A stretch of 64,000 nt of DNA from Crossaster papposus. Lineage: Eukaryota > Echinodermata > Asteroidea > Velatida > Solasteridae. Every line of letters starts with the position of its first letter. Within the stretch, counting starts at the first letter, position 1. The notes beneath the pieces were generated by a model, which was given only the letters and a program-made list of their open reading frames with translations, searched no databases and was not told the origin of the DNA. The translations under genes and the position numbers were made by a program. The stretch covers positions 930,001 through 994,000 of the forward strand of contig JBAIAA010000443.1 in assembly GCA_037893245.1 (NCBI GenBank), written 5' to 3'. Shown piece after piece: positions 23,289 to 53,600 of the stretch.

Positions 23289-23352
23289 GAGAGGGCGCTC
23301 GTTAGTTGATCAAATCTTTTAGCGATTGAGCCTGTCGGCTGGATAAAAATGC
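23289..23352 (-). repeat. Right inverted terminal repeat of the DIRS-like element
   Basis: GAGAGGGCGCTCG through GGATAAAAATGC is the reverse complement of 19281-19345. Confidence 0.75.
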
Positions 23353-23529
23353 ACATGTAGTAGCTATTTAGGTAAGTATCACTCGTAGACTCGACCCACA
23401 CTGGGGGAAAATTTACCATCACCACCCCCCCCCCAAAAAAAAAATTTTTTTTTAATAATAATAATAAAAACTAGACATGTGTTTGTGGACAAACACGGAG
23501 CTGTTTCGAGTGTCTAAAATTACTTTCAA

Positions 23530-23990
23530 TATGTGTGTGGTGGTCTTTTGTGTGTGCCAAGTCTCAAGTCGATCGGATTCACTAAAGTGTCAAAGTCAAT
23601 AGTCTAAAGAAAAACGTGTACAAAACCTATGGGGGAAAAATTCAACCTTTAACGTGACGTCACGTGACCTTGAATGACGCAATCGTGCCAATTCTTTTTT
23701 AGGAACATCTGGGGATGGTGTTCTATGAGTATGCCAAGTTTCCAGTCGGTCGAATTCACCAAAGTGTCAAAGACAATAGTCTTAAGAAAAACGTGTACAA
23801 AACCTATGGGCAAAATTTCACCTTTAACGCGAAGTCACGTGACCTTGAGTGACGTAATCGCGGCGAATTTCTTCTAGGACCGTCCTTGTATGGTTGTCTA
23901 AATGTATGCCAAGTCTCAAGTCGATCGGATTTACCAAAGTACCTAAGTGACCTGTCTGAACAAACGTGTACAAATCCTATGAAGAAAAGT
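23530..23990 (+). repeat. Tandem repeat, about 173-bp unit, 2.5 copies
   Basis: The anchor GCCAAGTCTCAAGTCGATCG recurs near 23561, 23735 and 23905 (diverged in the middle copy). Each unit continues with CAAAGTGTCAAAG, AACGTGTACAAA-CCTATG and GTCACGTGACCTTGA. Purine-rich DNA with a short palindrome (AGCTGTTTCGGTGAAAAACC) follows at 24040-24070. Confidence 0.7.
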
Positions 23991-24215
23991 CTGAAAAAGA
24001 AGTAAAAAAAAAAGAAAAAAAAAAACTTTAACGATTACAAGAGCTGTTTCGGTGAAAAACCGAAACAGCTAAAAATGCTCTTTTAGAAATGCAGGTAATA
24101 GCTAGTCGGACTCGAGTGGAATCACTGGCTTTACAACTGCTAATATCTGATACAATTGGTTCATTGTGGATACAATTGTTCGCAATGTATCTATTATGTA
24201 TGATATTAAACAAGT

Positions 24216-24300
24216 GGGCAATTTTATGGAGCTGCTTACCAGAAAAGCAATTGCTTAGCACAAAAAAAGTCCTGCTCAGTACAAACTGATTATCAGCCAA
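24216..24300. repeat. Fragment of the GAGCTGCTTAAGCA-type MITE
   Basis: GCAATTTTATGGAGCTGCTTA and GCAATTGCTTAGCAC match the left end of the element at 36236. Confidence 0.45.
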
Positions 24301-26739
24301 AACTCTGTGTTTTTTTCATGCTAAGCCAAAAACAATCGCTGAATACTAATCACAAAAAATATTCATCAACTGGAAATTTCGTATGTAAACCTGTTGTTGC
24401 CAAGGAAAAATGTTCATGCAATGCAAGTTTTGGTGCTTAACAGCTTCATGAAATTCTACATGTAGCTTTTCAGAAACTGTGACCATAAACACACGAATTA
24501 AAACTGAAATAAGAATTGTCTAGGAATAACGGTTTGGCATTCACAAAATGTTGCTAGATGAATAAATCACATTTTTAGATGATCTATGCAACTCCATTTT
24601 GACTGCATTAGGGTTTCACGATGTAAATAGTTAATACATGTACATGAAATGTAAGTATGTACAAACCTCTGCACATGCATAATATTTTAGGTATCTGGGT
24701 ACTATGTGCTCAACTATGTGCGCAACTATGTGCGCAATGACACTTAGAGGCGTTTTGATTTAACCCAAATTGTTTAATTTATATTTATAATGTAGGCGTT
24801 TTGGTATAGGCTGTGTTATTATTTTTTCATCTGCGATATATACTTTTTGTATGTGTATTTGGATAGTGGAGGAAGTACATGTATAGCTATAGCACCTGTC
24901 CACCAGTTTTGAATCTTACAATGTATGTCATGTACTCATGTTTATGTTTCAACATTTAGGTAAATTCTGTCTTGATGTATACCTTCTAATAAAAACAGCT
25001 GGTTACAGAAAACTAGACAATAGCTGAGTGATTTGGATTATGTGTGTTAGTGTTTATATCCGTTAATGTTATTTTATATATTAAAAACTACTGGTTTCTT
25101 TTATTTCTCGATGAGCAGTTCTAAGTAAAGTTGAAATGTACCCCCCCCCCCCCCCCCCCACAAAAAATAGTCCCCCCTAATACTTGTTGATCAAAATATA
25201 CTGACATTTTTCGTCGGTATAACCACTAATCAATATATGTTATTTTATGTCAAAAAGTGATTTTATAAACAAGTTTCACTTTTGTGCAAATGAATGAGAA
25301 AGTGGACCAACACGTCATTAAACAATAAATTTAAACATTTCATTATTTTGTTCACTGAGCTTTGAAGAACATGACAAATTATATGCACAGATCGAACGAG
25401 AGAAAGGTATGTTCCCATGAACTTTGAAACAACTCCGTCTACGCCATTCAACTTACCTGTAGAGTAATCTGCTTATGCATAGGCCTATTTGTCTTTGACC
25501 GGCAGGTTTTACCCAAAGGCTGACCCCATACATTTTTTCATTTTCCAGAATTTTCGCGATTAATTTTAATTTTACGTGGGAGTATGAAAAATTGTGAAAA
25601 CATCTCAGATGTCCAAGCGAATATAAATGCGCGTTGCGGTAGAACTTCGGGAGGATCGGGTGAAAAAGCAATACTACATTGTCTGCTGGTACATCAGGGA
25701 TTTACCGCTCCAAGTCTTAGAACACACTATAGCTTTTTTCACACTGCAGAGCCAATCCCCGGGAAATTCCCGGGGATTTTTTACCTCGCCCAACACCCAG
25801 CAACCGTTCACACTAGACCCATTTGGTAACTCCCGGGGACACTATTTCCCGGGAATATGCACGGTCGTTTCACACTGGCCATCAAACCCCAGGAAATGTA
25901 TAAACTGAGGGCGCGTGGCATGGGTCGGCGATAATACACCCTGGGCCACGCATCATGCGGATAGGAAAATAGAAGACTGGTACCTAACCACACGGGACAT
26001 TATAAATACACGTACACGAGAAGGAAGCTAAACGCAGTCTTGTTCACGACACTTCTTTTATTAAATATTAAAACCATTCACTTTGCTCAGATTCTTTAAA
26101 ATAACTTTTAAAACAGTTCCAAAGGAGGGGGTTTCCTCTGTCTCATGTCTGGCTCGATCGTCACCGTTTTCACGAAGAGGCAAATTTAGCCTGTTCGAGA
26201 AAATCGCGTGTAAAGTTGGTCCTTTTTTCGTTTAGTAGTTTGAAACAAGATTAAGGTATCATGGAAAAGAAAAGATTAAAATTGTCTTAAATATAGCAAA
26301 CTTTAAGAACAATAGGTGATTAGTTTTGCAGAATTTAATCAAAGCGGAGGGGGCCTTCGAGGCTGTGATTGCGAAACGCTGTGGTACCGTCCATTCTCAA
26401 AATAGGGGGGAACAATTTTCACACGCGAAAAATAAAGAGTTTTTGGCATCCAATCTTAACATTTTGTCTTTTGTAGTTGTAAAAGGTTGTTATTTACCTT
26501 AATTTTTATCATCCAATGACAAAAATTGTATTGAAATGAAAAAAGCAGTCGAAAAAATTAAGCTTTACGTACCGTTGAAGCGCGTGGAGATTGTGCACAA
26601 ATACTCAAACGACGTTGAAAAATACCTCCCCTAAAAAGGGCAATAATAATCGATAAATTTTGAAAAATCGTGCTTCGAACCCACTCATTTTTTCCATAGA
26701 TACGTTAAAAAAGGATGTAGCAGTGATATACTGAATTTA
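24300..26739. other. Intergenic stretch without recognised genes
   Basis: It holds a 19-bp poly-C tract (25141-25159), a fragment (about 25527-25640) sharing GATTAATTTTA-TTTTACGTGGGAG and CAGATGTCCAAGCGAAT with 8440-8540, and a TTCACACT/CCCGGGGA-rich segment at 25735-25905. Between 26000 and 26739 I see nothing recognisable. Confidence 0.55.
25755..25777. repeat. 23-bp palindrome with GGGAAATTCC core
   Basis: Two 11-bp arms (ATCCCCGGGAA / TTCCCGGGGAT) around one A. Related CCCGGGGA and TTCCCGGGAA words follow at 25830-25855. Confidence 0.5.
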
Positions 26740-28500
26740 AAAAAAAAATCTGCCTGTGAACCCCTTTTTTAACGAAAATGGCAGAAAATGACTCTGTTGA
26801 CATCTCCTTGGCATGTCGAGTGTCAGGTCACTGATGGGCAAAAGATTGTCCTGGCTGAAGAGTAGATAAAGCAATTTTGATGAAAGCGAGAAGACGTCTG
26901 TGTCCTTGTCGATGAGGACACTGCCTGGAGAAGCTGAACGAGTTGGTATTTCTTCGAGTGGTGTGGTGTGTTGAAAAAGACCATCTATATTGAACAGTTC
27001 CGGGAAAGATGACGATAATGGTGTGGTGCAGGCGAGAGATATCCAGTTGAAAAATACGAAGAGACGGTGGACGGATGAAGGAGGAAACCAGACGGATGTC
27101 TTCGACCGAAAGCCATTTGCCGGTGTTGAGGTTGAGGAGCTGCTGGATGAAGTGAATGCCACCCGCCCAGAGCTTTGAAGAAAAGGCCGCACCGCCCGGC
27201 AAGGGGTTAACGAGGGGTGGATAAGTGAGGGGTAGATTGAGGATATGGTTGACTGAATTAGTGGGTGTTTCAATTCGAGCTCGGATTGCCATCCAGGCAC
27301 ACAGTGTTTCACTGTAGAAAAGGGGGAGACTCGGCTTAGTAAAACAATTCGGGTCGAGATTTAAAAAAATTAATTGGTAGCTGAGACGTTTGTAGTTATG
27401 CATAGTTATGCAAAACTCTCACCCCTGTTTCACATTATTGATAACGTGGACGGGGTGAGAGTTGAAAAGGAGATACCTCCGAAGTTTGAATCTGAAAGTG
27501 AGGCTGCGTGCCTGGAGACAAGCTAGACCTAGGCCACCTTTGTCGCAGCTCTGAAAGAGTGTCCGCTTTTTTAGTAGGTGTCGTTAGTTTGTTGGACCAG
27601 ACGTAATCAACAAGCAAGCCTTGGAGTTCATGTAGGTTTTTATCAGGGCATGGGAGGACGGCAAGACAGTCAAAGATTTTAGTGGCGGCTAACTGATTAG
27701 CTCTTAGAATTTTCCCTTTGAGGGACAGATTAACGGAGAGATGTTTCCAGCAGGCAAGTGTTTTGACAAGTTTGTCTTTGCAGTTGTTCCAATTTTGTTG
27801 AATATAGTTATTGTTATAGGGGCCTATCCAAGGTGAACTACAAGAAAAGCTAAACCTTGATTATTCCACTGGAAGTCAAGCGGCTTGTCGGTTCGTCTGG
27901 TCCACGACCCGACCCATAACCTCTTGGATTTTTCATAATTTAGCCGTGCAGCAGAGGATCCACTGAAGAGACTATACACCCTTTGAATAGTATCAAACCC
28001 AAGGTCGGAGGTGATAAAAACAGTGATATCGACAGCATAGGCCGAAACCTAACAATAATTGTAAATGTTGGGCAAAAAGAAACACTGCCCTTGCAATTCT
28101 TTCCGAAGAGTTTGGCAATAGTGTACAACAGCCCCGAAAGTGGACAGCCTTACCGGATGCCTTTCTCGAAAGAGAAGGGTGCGGTTGAACAACCACACAC
28201 ATTAATATGACTCTCGGCGCCGCTATACAAGACTAGAGATGAAGATAAGAAAGAAATTTGTGACCGAACCAGTGGCTCTCATAACATTAAAACGATAGTC
28301 GTAGTCAACATTGTCGAAAGCTTGGCGCTGATCAAAGTGGACCACGTCCAAGGGTAAGTCATTTACATTTACAACAATTAATAACATCACGAATCAGATA
28401 AATAGTGCGATCAGGCACACAATAAGATTGATCTTATAACATTACTTGGATTACCAACGAAATGTTCAAGTCTATTCGCAAGAAGCTTGTCCGCGTGCCG
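26740..28500 (-). mobile_element. 5'-truncated L1/Tx1-like LINE, minus strand
   Basis: Minus-strand translation shows RT landmarks in the right order: LPLDVVHFDQRQAFDNVDY (about 28296-28350), EKGIRQGCPLSG (about 28133-28170), an active-site block read as YAVD (28028-28039), NYEKSKRLWVGSW, then GGLGLACLQ (about 27520), and the C-terminal domain with LWAGGIHFIQQLLNLNTGKW (about 27080-27180). The endonuclease and early RT are missing at the 5' end (higher coordinates). Frameshifts are present and the usual second Asp position (YADD) reads Val, so it is inactive. Confidence 0.75.
26828..27403 (-). pseudogene. LINE ORF2 C-terminal fragment
   Basis: An open stretch with PSLPLFYSETLCAWMAIRAR and a WLSVEDIRL-type block resembles the region after RT in L1/Tx1-clade LINEs. 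The overlapping frame at 26737-27312 is a shadow. Upstream frames are shifted relative to this one. Confidence 0.65.
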
Positions 28501-28618
28501 TGCGCACCACTAACGTATGAGTGACCGTAACAATAAATATTGTGGCGATAGAAAATATTACCTCCGGGATCCAAATTATAGCGCCCTCTATCGAACCAAC
28601 ATCGTTAAACTGGTCATC

Positions 28619-46684
<18,066 letters not shown>

Positions 46685-46710
46685 TTTACAAAACTTTACC
46701 CCTCTTTAAG

Positions 46711-47130
46711 GCCCTGTCAGAAACGGGTGTCTAGAACTAAGCTACGGCTATTGTCTGCGTCGGCCATTTTGTAGCGCTGTCCGAGATGCCATCTACAAAA
46801 TCTAGCCGTAAGAGAAGTTATCTAGCTGATGCCAAAAAAATGGAGAAATTGATGTAAAATTGAGTAAAAATTATGTTATGTTGCATTGAATTGCAGCTAA
46901 CAAACCGATAAAGAATCAATTTTATCAAGCATTTTGACCGGCTGTAAACAAACATTGCGTAACATCCAGCAGATAATAATTGTTGTATATTCTTTCTTTA
47001 TAGTTTTGCAAACACATTCAAGCATCGCTTGTGGGCACAATAACTAGCCGTAGGCTCATCTAAATTCCATTTGCCTACACAGACGTAGCTGCAGACGTAG
47101 AAAATAGCTCTAGACACTCGTTTCAGATAT
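46711..47130. mobile_element. MITE in the PSMC6 3' region
   Basis: Starts AGGCCCTGTCAGAAACGGG and ends with the mirrored CACTCGTTTCAGATATGGCCT. Same family as 39190-39612. It begins 27 bp after the PSMC6 stop, so it probably forms part of the 3' UTR. Confidence 0.65.
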
Positions 47131-47516
47131 GGCCTTACTCTTCCCCCCACTAGTTGATTGACTAGTCTTCGTTTTCTTTGTTGCAAAACAAAATTATTGT
47201 ACCTTTTCTTTAACCCTGACGCCAGTATTTATTGATCACTGCACAGCAGCTGCACTGCACAATGGACACACCTGACAGAAGAACAGTTGTGTACGAAGAT
47301 TTATAAGTATTTCGTAACAAAACTGGAAATGTTTCCGAGTCCCAGATTCATGTTTTTGGACAATTTTTGCACCGATTGACCTTTATTGAGATGACATATG
47401 AAGAAAAAAACGGCGTCAGGTGGCAACATTGTTTTCCAGCTAACAGCAGCATTCCAGACAGTATTGCGGGCCGCTCTTCGGCATTAAGGGGTTCAAAGTG
47501 CCCTTGACATCGTAGC

Positions 47517-47720
47517 TCAAAAGCCTGAAGAAACCTGCAGATAGAAGACAACACGAAGGTTACGGAGGGAATCCTGTGAATAATATTCCGACTGCCGAAA
47601 ACCAACAGAATCAGGCAGAGACTGAAAACTCGGCCCACATATTGGCCCAGGCCGGATTGGAACCTGGGTCACAGCGGTTGAAAGAACCGCTATGCAAACC
47701 AGACCTCTCCTAAAGCTATT
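47517..47720 (-). mobile_element. Possible tRNA-like SINE, minus strand
   Basis: On the minus strand a B-box-like GGTTCCAATCCGG follows GCGGTTCTTTCAACCGCTG. The rest does not match the other SINEs, so this is tentative. Confidence 0.3.
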
Positions 47721-47738
47721 CATGCTTAGACACCTTAA

Positions 47739-47796
47739 CCCTAACAGTCCGGAATCCCTTAATTTCAATATGATTCTGTACACACTCTACTGAGTT
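47739..47796. mobile_element. Very short CCCTAAC...GTTAGGG element at TTAA
   Basis: TTAA at 47735-47738 is followed by CCCTAACAGTCC. 58 bp on, GAGTTAGGG is followed by TTGA, one change from TTAA. Confidence 0.3.
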
Positions 47797-47912
47797 AGGG
47801 TTGATAGCAAAATGCACCCTGTTTTGGAAGCTACTTCAAATGATGTAATTCCCAAATTAAATTGATGGAATTGGGTGTCGTTTACATTGTTACCACTGTA
47901 TAGAGACTGGTC

Positions 47913-47918
47913 AATAAA
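47913..47918 (+). terminator. PSMC6: Candidate PSMC6 polyadenylation signal AATAAA
   Basis: The clearest AATAAA downstream of PSMC6, about 1.2 kb after the stop. It implies a 3' UTR that includes the MITE at 46711-47130. Confidence 0.35.
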
Positions 47919-48119
47919 CCTTTGTAATTACCGTTCCGGAATGTTTTTTTTTTTAATTGTGTAAAACTTTTCCACAAATGGAGGGCAAACATGAGAAGTG
48001 ACATCGGAATCCTTACCACAGTTTTATTTCCATTCATAAATCAATGATTTTGTAAAATGTTACCTCGTGTTTTAATCCTCGAAGACACCGACCCAAACAA
48101 AACCCCACCGTGGCACTTT

Positions 48120-48315
48120 GGTGCAAAAAACTGTTAAGGAACTCTGTTTCAAACATGCTTTTACAGCCTATACGGGTCGAGTACAAGGATAGTTGTAATT
48201 GGTGCAAAAAAATGTTGTAGTTATACACCCAAAACAATTTTGAGGGCTGGATTGAAGGGTGAACGAACTCTGTGTCTAACATGCTTTTACAGCCTATACG
48301 GGAGGGGTACAAAAA
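48120..48315 (+). repeat. Two-copy tandem repeat, about 115-bp unit
   Basis: AACATGCTTTTACAGCCTAT and ACGGG(A/T)CG-like sequence, then TACAA and GAATTGG/GTAATTGG words, occur near 48150 and 48277. Confidence 0.6.
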
Positions 48316-49035
48316 AATTCAGCGGAATTGGCCAATTTGTTTTGTTATACACAAAAGTATCAAATTTGACTCACGAGTGAGCCCCTTGGTGTCTCCGAGG
48401 GCACACTTCCACCTGCTGCTCAATATGAAAGAGCATGTTGCAGAGTGAATTAGGACTCGTTGGTAATACGCATGTCGTGTAAAGTAGTCCAAATTTAATG
48501 TAACACCGGAAAAGTGTTTAAAACTGGCCGCTTAAGCATATCTATGCGTCAGGTTCTCGACAAACTGTCTCAGATATTTATGAATAATAGTGAATTTTGA
48601 CCTTCTCATTTCTGGAAAACATTTTCTCTCCAAATACACATTTTTGATTTTGAAATGACCAGCAGTCATACATGTTTTGTGTTAATCTTATTCCAGTTGG
48701 ATTTGGTCTTCTTAAAAAAAGATTAAATGTTTCTCCAAGTGTGACCAATCTTTAAGAGAGTCTAAAGTTGCTAGATACTTGTTTAAAGTACGTAGACCTA
48801 TATAGTTTTGTTTTTATAAATTGAATTAAAAAAGGTACTTTCTAAATATTTTATTTGCGATTTTGCAAAAGTGTGTCAATACATTGAAATTTAGCCAGTT
48901 TTCTTTTACAACCAAACCTTCCATATTATATTGAATGTCAACTTGTGTCATCCAGCAATTATTCTCGAAACCACAGACAGGAATAAAACATTTCAGTGGT
49001 CACCTAAAAACAAGAGTATTTTGCATCTTTATTAA

Positions 49036-49301
49036 CCACTTGGCGCCGGGCTACCCGAAATCGGGCATTTTTCCCGATACCACGCAGCCGGGTGCCCAGT
49101 TTCGGGCATCGAAAATTATATAAATTTTATAGTGCTGGAGGATTGTCTAGACTCGGTAACAAAGAGCGGATTACGCAAGACCAAACAATGGGGCCGTTTA
49201 TTTCCGGGCGCAATTCAATGGAGTCACTGGAGCGTGCAGGTCAGGCTAAACTAGCCCGGCTCCGTGTCACGCGCTCGGTATTTCCGCCCGGCGCGAAATG
49301 G
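49036..49301 (+). mobile_element. 266-bp TTAA-flanked MITE, family 2
   Basis: TTAA at 49032-49035 and 49302-49305. Ends CCACTTGGCGCCGGGC and GCCCGGCGCGAAATGG are imperfect inverted repeats. By eye it is identical along its length to the reverse complement of 56621-56886. The small open frame in it is not a gene. Confidence 0.88.
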
Positions 49302-49866
49302 TTAAGATAAGATAATCAAACTATAGGGCCTATGTCTTTAAAATTTGTGAAAACGTACTTCCAAAGAGTTTGTATTGTAACGGTGGTAGAGATCTCAAGA
49401 ATTTCCATTCCCAAAAGTCGTAGCAAGTTTGTTTTTTTATTTTTGAATTTCTGTGTAAGCACCTATTTTGTTATTTAAATTGTGCCCAAAACAAACCTTT
49501 TTCAGAGTTTTACAAAGCTTTGGCGCGGAGCCTCATGAAAAAAAAAATGTTGCAGTCAAACTTGGGTCATGAATGCAATATATAGTATAACCATCAAATT
49601 TTTGTTGTACTACTCCCCAACTTGACGTCTTCTCCATTTTCTTTCATTATACCCTAACCCAATTCTACCTCTAGACTTCTTACTGGAGACCCAAACATGC
49701 ATCGGGGACAGGAAAATGTCCCCACTACTCGGTCCGTTTATTCCAAACAAAATAACCTGTCCCCAAAAGTGTATGCTACAACACAATAACACTTGCATTT
49801 TAAAAGTAGTATACACAATTTGCTGTTTTGTAAATTTCGAAAATTGATGGGTTAGGGGATTTATAT

Positions 49867-49872
49867 TTTATT
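49867..49872 (-). terminator. PSMD8: Candidate PSMD8 polyadenylation signal (minus AATAAA)
   Basis: TTTATT on the plus strand, about 700 bp past the PSMD8 stop. I saw none closer. Weak evidence. Confidence 0.25.
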
Positions 49873-50566
49873 GTTTAGCTGACAAGGTTTGTGTTCATAG
49901 AAGCTGAAAAAAGTGTTCTTGCAGTCTGGTTTCTTGACTTCCTTAATTCAATAAATCGGGGCGGTGTTTTTTAAAAGTCAGGTTTTTACAACGATTGCCC
50001 GCCACCAATCGTTTGAAATTGATACAAAATTTCTTAAAAACCACATCACATCAGGTGCCGTGATTTCACAGGATGCTTGAGACTGTCATTCATTGACAGT
50101 CAAAAGTATTTCGGAATAATTCAGTAGTTTTGTTTTTTGATGTTTGTGAAATGGTGTATAATACCTTTAAAACCAGATGCCAAGATGACTACAAAAGACA
50201 TGATTTCAGCCATAATTCATTGATTAAAAAAAACTCGCCATTAACTACATACATTTTATCTCATTATCGAACCACTCTAATCCCACTTTTAATGTTGTGA
50301 TGCAGTCTGTGGGCAGCACACCCACAGTTTTGATTTTCGAAATAAAATTGCATTGGGTCTAAAATTGCTCGGGTTCAAAATAGTATTAAACTGAAACAAA
50401 ATATGCTCAATTTGCACGAAGCAAGTAGTGTGAATCGACACGGGTTAAACACAGGGTTGAACAATCCAAAAACCTCGACCCGGGGTGGCAGCGGGTTCGC
50501 CCAGATTTGAGAGGCTGTAGTGTAAAAACGGCTTAATATGCTACACACGTACAGATATAATACACA

Positions 50567-50698
50567 CTACACGATCATCTCGAGTTCTCTTGCGTACTCG
50601 ATGGCCTGCAATGCTAGCTCATGTGAGGGTATGCTCTCCTCCGCTTTCTTATCGGTGTGGAATACAAAGTAGTTATCTGAGCCTAACTCCCAACCACG
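50567..50698 (-). CDS. PSMD8: PSMD8 last exon
   Basis: Acceptor TTATTTCAG on the minus strand. Encodes [20 protein letters not shown] and [15 protein letters not shown], stop TAG at 50567-50569. The tail matches the highly conserved RQLEMIV end of Rpn12. Confidence 0.94.
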   Translation of the reverse strand, partial: RGWELGSDNYFVFHTDKKAEESIPSHELALQAIEYARELEMIV

Positions 50699-53600
50699 CT
50701 GAAATAAAAAGACAGAAGAAAGGAAGGATTGATCAGGTTTAATTATGACGGGTTGTATGTAGATTTTAAAAAACTAAAAAACTGAGCTAGTCTGTTCTAG
50801 CATTATGAAAGGATGTGACAGAGACCATTAATTAAAGGTAGTATACACCATTGGTAATTGCTTGAATTATCATGAATGGGTAGATTTGGGGGGTTGTATT
50901 TCATAGTAAATATCGTTTAACTGACTTTTCCAAAGTTTTACAATCATAGATGCCGAGAAAAACAGCGTTTGTTTTCAACCGGGGTCGAGCAGTTATTCTT
51001 ATGTTATTTGTGTTTGGGCGATCGCGAATTTTTCTTTATAAAATGAATATGAATAATTATCTAAATATCTAGCGCAATCATTTTGCTGAATGCCTAGAAT
51101 CATTATTTACTTTCAATTGAGTAATATATTTCTTAATAATTCGGTAGTAAATATTTTCGATATCTGCAAATGGTGTATCCTACCTTTTATTAACCATGAT
51201 ATAATTACATGATTCAGAAAAGTCACCCAAAACACCTAGTCTGTAATCTCTTCGACCATTTCTAAATGACAGATGTAATAGATTTGACAGTCTTTGTAAT
51301 GTGTTACTCGAGTGACTTTGCTGTCAACTTGTTAACTTTATGATAGCTAACCCGAGTTTTCCTCAGGACAAACAAATAAATGATGTGTTTATGATAACTG
51401 TTTGAAAAAAATCCAAGTAGGTATGTGGGTAGGGAAATAATTTAATTTGTCAATTTATTTTTCATTAATAGTCAAATAAGTGTGGAAAGTTATTATGTTT
51501 AAGGGAAATAATTGAAACTATCATGTGCAATTATCAAAATGGCAATAACAAGTTTGAGGTCGGCAATTTTGATGCCCAAAATCCAGTTAAGGCGGGTTAC
51601 TATAAACATACCATTGTATTGTTTTGGCCTTACCCTACAAATATTAGTACGGCATGTTTAATGTTTTTGACGAAGATCTTACCTCTAATTGCATACACGT
51701 ACGAACTGAGACAATATGAAGAAATTAAAATGTCTCCTTAACCCTTACTCCCTAGGGTGTGTGCAAAATAGTATTGAATGTGGATGATTAAGGACGGCTG
51801 GAATTGCCAATTGCGCTACAAAATACATTTTGAACGAAATGATGTTCATCGGAAAGAGCATTTAAAAGTAGAATATAAACAGTCGCACAACCATTCTTTA
51901 ACCAGTTCGCGCTGGATGACGTATATAAACGCAAAGTTTTCCCCAAATTCAAAACGGATGACGCATAAACACGCCAAGTTCAAGTTCGGAAAAATTTGTC
52001 AGCAGCGAGCAAGGCCGGAAATGCGTGGGTGTGCTTCCCGGCACTATCAGCCTTAGCCGGTTCGGATCGAGTTTTGTTAAAAATAATCCTGGCGCGAACT
52101 GTTTAAAAACTGGGCGTTTTTGTGTCATCCTTGTGTAGTAGAACAAATTTTAAGGTCCACATTTGCGACTCTAAAAACTTGAGCTGTTTAGTATAGTCGT
52201 TATTCTAGTCGTGATTGTAGCTTTGTACACATTTTGCAGATGTGTAAGAAACAACATTGGTGCATTGATGCTGTGTGTAATTTATGTGATACACACAACG
52301 TGTATCCTACATTGAATGAAAACAACAGGTTGGTTTCTTTTTCAACTACGGGTCATTCCATGAAGTTAATACACAATGTGTGACATATTGGTAAAAATTT
52401 AAAATTGCTACAAAATAAATTTGTTGCAGCACATTGGATTCTATACGATTATTTAGGTAATAACAGTGCGATGACCCGGTTATTACTGCGTGATAATGAC
52501 CGGGTTGGAAGATGACCGCTGGTAATGGATCGAGCCAAAGGCGAGTAATAACCGGGTCTTCGCACCGTTATTACCTTTAATAAATACCTTTTCAACAAGA
52601 AAAATGGTGAAAATGCTCCAAATTTCTTGACTTTTCTTTCGGCGATATTTCCAGCATTTTGTTTTCATGTTTAGGGGCCAAGTTTTAGCTTATGCATGGT
52701 ACCCTGTCTCTTCAATATGTGTTGTTATTATAACCCATACTTTGAGACCAGACTAGCTGACCACTGATGCCCACCGTGCATAGCAACGCTCTAGCAATAA
52801 CAGACGACACGCGCATTTTGAAAAATGCCGCGCGTATAGATACAAACGTTTTACGCGTACATTTATAGCACGCAGTATCAAGATTTGACGCGTCCTTGTT
52901 ACAAGTTACCGTAGAACTGTTGCATTCGGCCAATCATTGGCTTACATGATGCTTGATCAATGCTGGTTCAGGGAACATTTATTCGCTTTTTCTTGAAATT
53001 ACTACCTGATAATCCACTCCACGTGATCGAGTCTCGACCAATCAGAAGCCATCAACTCTCCTAGGTATTTATTAATTCATCATAGCTTAGAGTCACTTTG
53101 ACATAATATTTAGTTTGGGCTCCCCTCTCTAGAGTTTTAAATCAACCCCCATAGACTTGCTATGGATAATTCAATGATGTAACATGGGGCACCGCAAGGA
53201 ACACGGTGTCCCAGTTGCATCCTAATTTATGTTGCTGATATTCATAAATAATACATCATAAAGCATCTAAATCTGTATGTGACACGATCAAGCAGAATGA
53301 GTCGGATGTCGGCCCTGGTCAAAAAATGAGTTTTTATGTAGTTTTAACCCTAACCCCCTAGGTTTTACTTTGGGCGAAAGAACTGCGTAATACAGAATAC
53401 TAGTTAGTATTTTGTAGCACTGGGTCTCTCTGTGACTGATGATTGGGTGTGTACTGACAGAGTACAGATACTGCCAACTATAAAATACTAATAGTGGCAA
53501 TACAGGTCAGTAATACTGTACTTACATCTGTACCTGGCAAAAAATGCAGTAGTCCAGCTTTGAAGTAAATCAAGCATACATGATGTATGTGTGAACCAGG

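Larger units (their letters stand above)
19281..23352 (+). mobile_element. Degraded DIRS-like (tyrosine recombinase) retrotransposon
   Basis: Inverted terminal repeats at 19281-19345 and 23289-23352 enclose RT/RNase H-like and tyrosine-recombinase-like fragments in the DIRS order. Inverted rather than direct terminal repeats, plus a recombinase, are the hallmark of DIRS elements. Coding frames are broken by deletion of the upstream RT part, a MITE insertion, frameshifts and a poly-C run. The 5' third has no recognisable gag frame. Another short inverted pair (23146-23193 against 23350-23398) may belong to the internal complementary region. Confidence 0.72.

Noticed and set aside
25755-25777. 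Functional NF-kB site (GGGAAATTCC)
   Set aside because: The match fits the consensus but lies in a repetitive CCCGGGGA-rich segment far from any gene start.
26737-27312. 191-codon minus frame
   Set aside because: Overlaps the LINE frame at 26828-27403 in another phase and lacks LINE motifs.
49092-49310. 72-codon frame, repeated at 56603-57010 on the minus strand
   Set aside because: It is the translation of a 266-bp MITE; recurrence comes from transposition, not from a gene family.
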